Shown one piece after another: positions 1-4,532 of a DNA stretch of 6,011 nt (its first letter is position 1; every line of letters begins with the position of its first letter). Source of the DNA: Myxococcales bacterium (GTDB lineage Bacteria > Myxococcota > Polyangia > Fen-1088); assembly GCA_003155465.1 (NCBI GenBank), contig PMCR01000417.1:1-6011 (forward strand). Reading direction: 5' to 3'. The notes under the pieces were generated by a model. That model was not told the origin of the DNA, did not search any database, and saw only the letters and a list, made by a program, of their open reading frames with translations. A program made the position numbers and the translations under genes.

Positions 1-435
1 ACCGACGACGAACGCCGCCACCCCGAGCGTTTCATCGTCACCAGCTGGGAAGAGGTTCTGGAAGGCGGCAAGCGCAAGAAGAAGCGCAGTGCCTTCTACG
101 ACATGGGCCGCCTGGGCCGCGTCGGCCGCGGTTGTGGACGCAAGGAATCCGAGGTCGCGGACCTGCTCAACCGGTTCGCCATGATGAGACAGGTGATGAT
201 GCAGCTGGGTGCCTCGACAGGACTCCTGGGCAAGATCCCCGGATTCAAGGGCATCGCCCAAGCGAAGAAGCTGCTGGGCGGCATGGACATGGACCAGCTG
301 GCAAACATGATGAGCACGCCGTCGCCCGAGCGCGGCCACTTCCAGGCGCCCCAGCGCAACCAGGACCGGTCCAAGGAAAAGCGCAAACGAAAGGATGCGC
401 GCAATGCGCGCAAGAAGGCGCGCCGGCGCAAGTAG
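1..435 (+). CDS. ffh: Signal recognition particle protein Ffh/SRP54, C-terminal M-domain fragment
   Basis: Partial gene: the frame is open from base 1 to the TAG at 433-435, giving 144 visible residues; the NG GTPase domain would lie left of the window. Ffh binds 4.5S/SRP RNA and signal sequences of nascent membrane proteins and hands ribosomes to FtsY. Seen here: an ERRHPERF segment (residues 4-11) resembling the ERxxP motif of the M domain, then RVGRGCG (about 40-46) aligning with the RNA-binding RIAxGSG motif, then EVADLLNRFAMMRQVMMQLG (about 50-69), which matches the V-x-x-L-L-K-Q-F-x-x-M-x-x-M-M helix. A Met/Gly-rich stretch and a very basic tail (KEKRKRK... to RRRK) follow, as in many Ffh proteins. 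Odd points are about 25 extra residues, including a KRKKKR run, between ERxxP and the RNA-binding motif, and Cys in place of the usual Ser. An Ffh paralogue cannot be excluded without the GTPase domain. Confidence 0.78.
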   Translation, partial: TDDERRHPERFIVTSWEEVLEGGKRKKKRSAFYDMGRLGRVGRGCGRKESEVADLLNRFAMMRQVMMQLGASTGLLGKIPGFKGIAQAKKLLGGMDMDQLANMMSTPSPERGHFQAPQRNQDRSKEKRKRKDARNARKKARRRK

Positions 436-1419
436 TCAGAGCTGCGGAGAGGCAACCAAGAGATCGAGCGTGGCCGAGTCGCCCTCGGCCCGCCATGAGC
501 CGGCAGCCGCAGGCAGCAAAGCGGTCTGCATGGGGACAAGGGGAAGTGCGCCTCCGTCGGTTGCCAGAACGCCCCGCCCGTCGATGCAGGTGACCACAGC
601 GCAGACGTCACGTGACGGGCGACGCAGCGTCGCTCCTGCGGGAACGCGGAACTGATCCACGACGAAGTGTGGACAGGTGACCAGCGAGCGCGACGCGATC
701 CGGCTTCCCTGGTCGGTCTGCCACGCCGGCCGAATCGGGCCGAAGCCCGCGCGGGAGAAATCGACGGTGGCTAGTGACTCGGCCACGTGCAGGGGCCGCG
801 GTTTCCCGTCGAGGCCCATGCGGTCCCAGTCGTAGACGCGAAAAGTGATATCTGAGGTCTGCTGGATCTCGTAGAGCAGACAGCCCTCGCCCAAGGCGTG
901 CACCGTGCGCGCCTCGATGAAGAAGACGTCCCCAGCCCGGCCTTCGAAGCGGTTCAGCGTGGCGGCCAAGGTCCGGTCGGCCAGAGCGCGTTCGAAGGCC
1001 TCCCGATTCACCCCCGGGCGCGTGCCCTGGAACAAGGCCCCGCCGTCGGAGAGGATCACCCAGCACTCGGTCTTGCCACGATCGCCCGCGCCCAGAATCG
1101 AGGCCGTGGCATCGTCAGGATGAACTTGGACGCTTAGGTGGTCAGCGGCATCGATCACCTTCACCATCAAGGGGAACACGCCCCCGTGAAAACCCGCGCC
1201 CACCAGCGCGGGCCCGGCCTGCACGACCAACTCGCGCAGGGTGCGGCCGGCCAGCGCGCCCTGCGCAACCACACTCATGCCGCGCTGGTGATCCGCCAGG
1301 TCCCAAGACTCGCCGATCGGTCCTGGCGGCAAGTCCGGCCGCCATTTCTGCAAGCGCCGCCCACCCCACACCAGGGTCTGGTACGCAGGTCGAAATGTGA
1401 GAGGGGCGCGAAGATCCAT
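436..1419 (-). CDS. manA: Mannose-6-phosphate isomerase, class I (zinc-dependent)
   Basis: Cytoplasmic enzyme interconverting mannose 6-phosphate and fructose 6-phosphate, feeding GDP-mannose and glycan synthesis or mannose catabolism. At 327 residues it matches the short bacterial form of type I isomerase (about 315 residues) rather than the roughly 390-residue enterobacterial form. Visible family features: VWGGRRL (17-23), GESWDLADH (36-44), PLMVKVIDA (83-91), the QVHPDD metal motif (98-103), GKTECW (115-120), TVHALGEG (172-179) and the QQTSDITFRVYDWDR segment (186-200). Expected zinc ligands Gln98, His100, Glu118 and His174 are all present, as is the likely catalytic Arg194. The ATG at 1419 gives a normal family N-terminus (MDLRAPLTFRPAYQ). 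Its ribosome binding site is weak (AGAAG about 11 bases upstream), and the FHA stop lies only 19 bases upstream, so translational coupling is likely. The TGA abuts the stop of the convergent ffh-like gene. Confidence 0.95.
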   Translation of the reverse strand: MDLRAPLTFRPAYQTLVWGGRRLQKWRPDLPPGPIGESWDLADHQRGMSVVAQGALAGRTLRELVVQAGPALVGAGFHGGVFPLMVKVIDAADHLSVQVHPDDATASILGAGDRGKTECWVILSDGGALFQGTRPGVNREAFERALADRTLAATLNRFEGRAGDVFFIEARTVHALGEGCLLYEIQQTSDITFRVYDWDRMGLDGKPRPLHVAESLATVDFSRAGFGPIRPAWQTDQGSRIASRSLVTCPHFVVDQFRVPAGATLRRPSRDVCAVVTCIDGRGVLATDGGALPLVPMQTALLPAAAGSWRAEGDSATLDLLVASPQL

Positions 1420-1438
1420 GGTTGGGAGTGCTTCTAGC

Positions 1439-2479
1439 TTAGGTTCCCAGGATAAACGACAACGCGAGTGCGATCGCCCCGACCAGCACCAGGCCCGCGA
1501 TGACCATCAGGGCCAGCGAAGCGTGTCGCGGCCGTCGCCGCCCCTGGCTGACAGACGCGAATGGCGGCCACGCGACCTGCCGCGGTAAAGCCGCCTGGCC
1601 CACCACCTTGGCCGAGGTGCGGGTGTCGGGAAGCACCGCCCCACCCGCTTGGCCGGCCAGGTCGCCGGATGCTGCAGACTCCGCGCCCGCGCCGCCCTTG
1701 GCCGTTTGGCTGGCCAGCGCCTCGACTTCTTCCAACTGCCGCAGATAGCGATCCTCGGGGTCTTCCAGCCGGAAGGTGGTTTGGCCCAGACGCAATACAT
1801 CGCCGTCAGACAAGCGCCGTTCGCCGGCCAGGCGCTCGCCCCTGAGCAGAACACCGTTCTTCGAGTCGAGGTCGCGCACAAACACGCCATCCCAGCGACG
1901 CTCAAACTCCGCGTGCTCGCGCGACATATCGTCGTCGGGCACGACCAGATTACAGGAGCTTGCGCGCCCGACCCGGTAGCGGCAGCCCACGACATCAAGG
2001 TGCAGCTCACGCGTGCGGGCGGAACCGTCTGTCACCACGAGACGGGCCACCTCGGCCGGCCGGCCTCTCCCGAATAGATCACTCACCAGACGGCGCGCCA
2101 GGGTGGCGGTCGATTCGGCCTCAACCCCGGGCCCGTCGGCGCCCGGTGCGGGCCGCCCCTCACCCTCGAAGACCAGCTCCACGCTCGCCAGGCGCAGAAC
2201 GTCGCCCACCGACAATGCCTGCGCCACGAACGGCGTCAGCCGGTGGTCATTGAGAAACGTGCCGTTGGCACTGCCCAGATCCGCGAGCAGCCAGCCCTGC
2301 CCACCCCGGGAGAGACGTGCGTGCTGCTCGGACACGGCTGCGAAGGGCAACTCGATGTCAGCGCCCCGTCGGCGACCAATCACGAGACCACCCTCGCGTG
2401 GCTCGATCTGCACCACCCGCTCGACCGAAACGGTCGCCCCTAGCTGGCTGCCGGCCCGTATGCGAAAGCGAAGGGACAA
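1439..2479 (-). CDS. Tandem FHA-domain protein with C-terminal membrane anchor
   Basis: FHA domains bind phosphothreonine peptides, so this is probably a cytoplasmic-facing adaptor for Ser/Thr kinase signalling. From the TTG start at 2479 it has 346 residues. FHA1 (about 3-105) shows GRRRGAD (35-41), SEQHARL (50-56) and GSANGTFLN (69-77). FHA2 (about 145-240) shows GRASSCN (171-177), SREH (186-189) and SKNG (206-209). The phosphopeptide-contact residues Arg, Ser, His and Asn are kept in both. A short charged helix (DRYLRQLEEVEAL, about 243-255), an Ala/Gly-rich linker and a basic RRRPRH patch precede a hydrophobic segment (about 320-343) at the extreme C-terminus, as in a tail anchor. The frame stays open to an ATG at 2689, but those 70 extra residues are Arg/Pro-rich and overlap the upstream gene out of frame, so they look like a shadow. 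TTG is the only start-type codon between the upstream stop and FHA1, and it gives the natural N-terminus MSLRFRIRAG. The start is less certain than the gene. Confidence 0.85.
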   Translation of the reverse strand: MSLRFRIRAGSQLGATVSVERVVQIEPREGGLVIGRRRGADIELPFAAVSEQHARLSRGGQGWLLADLGSANGTFLNDHRLTPFVAQALSVGDVLRLASVELVFEGEGRPAPGADGPGVEAESTATLARRLVSDLFGRGRPAEVARLVVTDGSARTRELHLDVVGCRYRVGRASSCNLVVPDDDMSREHAEFERRWDGVFVRDLDSKNGVLLRGERLAGERRLSDGDVLRLGQTTFRLEDPEDRYLRQLEEVEALASQTAKGGAGAESAASGDLAGQAGGAVLPDTRTSAKVVGQAALPRQVAWPPFASVSQGRRRPRHASLALMVIAGLVLVGAIALALSFILGT

Positions 2480-2516
2480 GGCGGTTCTTGACGGCGTACG
2501 GGCCGACCCGGCCTCA

Positions 2517-3077
2517 TCATGAACTGCCGGCGCCGCCCTCACCGGACGGAGTCGGCGAGCCCACGGCGGTCGGCTCGGGCGAAGGCGCGCTCTGCGCGGT
2601 CGAGGCCACGGCCGCTGGCACGGGGCCGGGGTCGATGCCATGCTGCTTGAGCGCCGCCAGGTAGTGATCCCGCTCGGCGATGACCGCAAGCAACTTGGTG
2701 CGCATCACGTCGTTGTTCTGCTTCAGGCGGGCAATCTCGGACAGGTCGCGCTGGCGCGTCGAATCGATCTTGGACGCCCGGGCCAAAGCTTTGAGGAACT
2801 CGGCCTGGGGAATCTCCGCGAACGGCGTTGCCCGGTACTTGCCCGTATCGACCTTCTCCAAGTAGCCCTCGGCCGCCAGGCCCAGGAGAGAGCGCGACAC
2901 CAGCGCCTCGCTGGCGCCAATGGCCAACGCAATGTCGACCGGCGCGAAGACCTGGCCGGACTGGGCCAGTTTCTTCAACTCGTCGTAAAACTCCTGCCGG
3001 CCCAGCTTGCCGCCGGACTCACTACCGCTGCTAAAGCTCGTGCGGACGCCCGCCGCGTGGCTGCGTTTGAGACTCAT
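2517..3077 (-). CDS. Winged-helix-like and coiled-coil protein of unknown function
   Basis: I do not recognise a named family for this 186-residue protein. Residues 1-25 are Ser/Gly-rich and polar. Residues about 28-86 look like a winged helix-turn-helix: a helix (EFYDELKKLAQSG), then PVDIALAIGASEALVSRSLLGLAAEGYLEKV split as two helices (47-54 and 56-70), then a wing ending TGKYRATP. Residues about 91-146 are strongly helical and charged, with likely coiled-coil character (DLSEIARLKQNNDVMRTKLL, 111-130). Residues 147-186 form a Pro/Ala/Ser/Gly-rich tail. There is no signal peptide or membrane segment, so it is probably cytoplasmic. The ATG at 3077 has a strong GAGGGGG ribosome binding site five bases upstream. 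It sits 84 bases after lgt and just before the FHA gene, so the two may be co-expressed. DNA binding or an oligomeric scaffold are both possible roles; neither is proven. Confidence 0.8.
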   Translation of the reverse strand: MSLKRSHAAGVRTSFSSGSESGGKLGRQEFYDELKKLAQSGQVFAPVDIALAIGASEALVSRSLLGLAAEGYLEKVDTGKYRATPFAEIPQAEFLKALARASKIDSTRQRDLSEIARLKQNNDVMRTKLLAVIAERDHYLAALKQHGIDPGPVPAAVASTAQSAPSPEPTAVGSPTPSGEGGAGSS

Positions 3078-3082
3078 GGTCG

Positions 3083-3089
3083 CCCCCTC
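3083..3089 (-). promoter_or_regulatory. Strong ribosome binding site for the winged-helix/coiled-coil gene
   Basis: On the minus strand this reads GAGGGGG, five bases before the ATG at 3077. It is the best Shine-Dalgarno match among the leftward genes and fixes that start; a nearby ATG at 3093 is out of frame. Confidence 0.65.
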
Positions 3090-3109
3090 GCATCTGTGAC
3101 TTGAGACAC

Positions 3110-3115
3110 CTTATA
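3110..3115 (-). promoter_or_regulatory. Possible -10 promoter element upstream of the winged-helix gene
   Basis: The minus strand reads TATAAG here, inside an unusually AT-rich patch (AATTGGAGTATAAG) for this GC-rich window. It lies about 32 bases before the ATG at 3077, which would give a short leader. No convincing TTGACA-like -35 element sits 16-18 bases upstream, so it is only a candidate for a promoter of the winged-helix, FHA and manA genes. The alternative is read-through from lgt. Confidence 0.25.
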
Positions 3116-3161
3116 CTCCAATTCCTGCCGCAGCGTGAGCCTGTCGGTCGCACCGCGCCGG

Positions 3162-4256
3162 TCAACGGCCCTTGCGGCGCCGGCGCGACCGCTCGCGCGA
3201 TTCCGGCTCCGCCTTGGCCTGGGCCGGCAAGGGAATCTCCCACAGCCGCGCGGCGGCGGGGTCAGCCCGGAAACGTTTGACCAGGTAGACCAGCAGCCCG
3301 AGACCCGCCACCACCGAGGTCAAGCCGATCAACTGCGACGTCGACAGGGCCCCGACGCTACCCCGGTCGTCGTCACCGCGATAGATTTCGATGATGGGGC
3401 GCACGATGCCATAGCCCAACACCCAACCAAGGAACACCTCGCCGGAGAACTTGCGCACGCGCCGCAAGTACATCAGCAAGCCGAAGAGCGCGAGGCCAGT
3501 CAGCGTCTCGTAGATCTGCGTGGGGTGGACAGGCAGCGACCACGCCGCATCTGGGCTGAGCGCGTGCATGCTGTACACGTGATCCTTCCAGGCCGGCGCA
3601 TCCTTGGGGAAGCGAATGGCCCAGGGCAGGTGCGACACCTTGCCGTAGTCGCAGCCGAAGAGCAGGCAACCCACCCGCGTGATCGCCGTGCCCAGCACCA
3701 CCGACGGCGCGGCCGCATCAGCCCAGCGCAGAAGCTCGATCTTGCGCCGGCGGCAGAGATACCAGCTTGCCGCAACACCGCCCAGCATGCCTCCGTACGC
3801 GACCAAGCCGCCCTTGTTGAGCATGACGATGTCGACCGGATTCGAGAACTCCTGGTACTGCGTGATGACGTAGAGAAGACGCGAGCCCACCATCGCCCAA
3901 ACCGCGGTCCACATGTAGATGGCGCCGGCCTCTTCGTTGCGGATGCCATCCCTGCGCGCCAGTCGCATGGCCACAAACCAACCCGTCACGAAGCCAGTGG
4001 CCAGCATCACGCCGTAGGAGAAGATGGGCACGGGCAGCCATGGCTTGCCGAACGCCCCGGCGTAGGGAATCCAGGTTTCGCCCCGTATTCTCAGGATCGC
4101 CCAGGCGCCCGCCACGAGAAGCAGCGGGGTGGACGACGCCGGCACCTTGGGATCGCGCCGGCGCCGCACCTGGTTGCGTACGAAAGACGCAGCCGCCAAG
4201 ACCAGCGCCGCAACGAAGAGCCACTTCGAGGGAAGCTGCAGCAGGATCGGATGCAT
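3162..4256 (-). CDS. lgt: Prolipoprotein diacylglyceryl transferase (Lgt), divergent form
   Basis: Inner-membrane enzyme that transfers diacylglycerol from phosphatidylglycerol to the lipobox cysteine of prolipoproteins, the first step of lipoprotein maturation. The 364 residues include several hydrophobic segments and recognisable Lgt landmarks: N-terminal MHPIL, FSYGVMLATGF (79-89), VGSRLLYV (123-130), KGGLVAYGGMLGG (148-160), TRVGCLLFGCDYG (193-205), HPTQIYE (244-250) and GIVRPIIEIYRGD (283-295). Odd features: about 70 residues containing one or two extra hydrophobic segments and an RRRR patch separate MHPIL from the usual YGxML segment. Tyr154 occupies the place of the His in the usual HGG motif, and GCDYG replaces the GNFxNxE type of motif. 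A basic cytoplasm-like tail (SRRRRKGR) ends the protein. I believe Tyr/Cys variants are widely annotated as Lgt, so the function is likely but the subfamily is divergent. The ATG at 4256 is supported by MHPIL; its ribosome binding site is weak (GGGG 11-14 bases upstream). Confidence 0.88.
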   Translation of the reverse strand: MHPILLQLPSKWLFVAALVLAAASFVRNQVRRRRDPKVPASSTPLLLVAGAWAILRIRGETWIPYAGAFGKPWLPVPIFSYGVMLATGFVTGWFVAMRLARRDGIRNEEAGAIYMWTAVWAMVGSRLLYVITQYQEFSNPVDIVMLNKGGLVAYGGMLGGVAASWYLCRRRKIELLRWADAAAPSVVLGTAITRVGCLLFGCDYGKVSHLPWAIRFPKDAPAWKDHVYSMHALSPDAAWSLPVHPTQIYETLTGLALFGLLMYLRRVRKFSGEVFLGWVLGYGIVRPIIEIYRGDDDRGSVGALSTSQLIGLTSVVAGLGLLVYLVKRFRADPAAARLWEIPLPAQAKAEPESRERSRRRRKGR

Positions 4257-4357
4257 GACTGACCATACCCCGATGCGGCTTCACAGTCGACAGGGACGGG
4301 CAGACTCTAGGTTGGCTAGCAGTCTGGCGGAAAATTGCCGGTCATCTGGGCGTTCCA

Positions 4358-4390
4358 CTCGCGGCTCGCGGCTCGCGTGGGCGTGGGCGG
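4358..4390. repeat. Short tandem repeats CTCGCGG and GCGTGG
   Basis: CTCGCGG occurs nearly three times in tandem (4358-4377). It runs into two copies of GCGTGG plus a partial third (4375-4390). This is low-complexity GC-rich intergenic DNA. It could arise by slippage; no function is evident. Confidence 0.75.
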
Positions 4391-4391
4391 T

Positions 4392-4453
4392 AGCGTGTTC
4401 GTGGGCGTTGTGCGGGAGCGGAGCGCGTTCCGCGTGCCACTCACGAACTCGCT
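4392..4453. repeat. Imperfect inverted repeat with nested inner hairpin
   Basis: Left arm 4392-4403 (AGCGTGTTCGTG) and right arm 4442-4453 (CACGAACTCGCT) are complementary at 11 of 12 positions. The 38-base interior holds a second perfect stem, GCGGA at 4418-4422 with TCCGC at 4429-4433 and a six-base loop. Transcribed either way this would fold into a long stem-loop, possibly ending the dnaK transcript or protecting its 3' end. There is no T-run to make it a standard intrinsic terminator. Confidence 0.6.
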
Positions 4454-4471
4454 CACGCGCTCGCTCTCGCT
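4448..4471. repeat. Three copies of CTCGCT
   Basis: CTCGCT is present at 4448-4453, 4460-4465 and 4466-4471, the first two separated by CACGCG. The first copy overlaps the right arm of the inverted repeat. On the minus strand this reads as AGCGAG units. Confidence 0.7.
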
Positions 4472-4486
4472 AGTCACCACCCGCTA

Positions 4487-4499
4487 GCCGGGCCCCGGC
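4487..4499. repeat. GC-rich palindrome downstream of dnaK
   Basis: GCCGG (4487-4491) and CCGGC (4495-4499) can pair around a three-base loop, 34 bases beyond the dnaK stop. It might help end or stabilise the dnaK mRNA, but no T-run follows on the minus strand, so I do not call it a terminator. Confidence 0.4.
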
Positions 4500-4532
4500 C
4501 TGCTCGAATCTCTGTGTTCTGTTATGAACAAG

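Larger units (their letters stand above)
4257..4532. other. Repeat-rich intergenic region between dnaK and lgt
   Basis: These 276 bases hold no gene I can support. The left third (4257-4350) is less repetitive and would be the lgt leader; I find no convincing promoter there. The middle and right parts carry short direct repeats, a nested inverted repeat and a GC-rich palindrome, listed separately. GGCTAGC at 4314-4320 and its complement GCTAGCC at 4483-4489 bracket the repeat block, which may be chance. A rightward frame from 4273 to 4473 is open, but its Arg/Ser/Ala-rich product looks like a by-product of the repeats. Confidence 0.7.

Noticed and set aside
103..105. ATG at 103 as the start of a small separate basic protein
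   Set aside because: The same frame is open to base 1 and carries M-domain-like sequence before the ATG, so this is an internal Met of the ffh-like gene.
3135..4262. A 375-codon rightward open frame antisense to lgt
   Set aside because: It mirrors lgt, and its product is His/Arg/Gln-rich and low in hydrophobic core residues, with no recognisable motif. The lgt reading has clear family motifs.
4358..4471. CRISPR-like array in the dnaK-lgt gap
   Set aside because: The repeats are 6-7 bases, tandem and without unique spacers of regular length.
4273..4473. Possible small rightward gene in the dnaK-lgt gap
   Set aside because: The product is an Arg/Ser/Ala-rich string generated by the GC-rich repeats, with no good ribosome binding site.
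4487..4499. Intrinsic terminator after dnaK
   Set aside because: The palindrome is real, but no T-run follows it on the minus strand, so it is listed only as a repeat.
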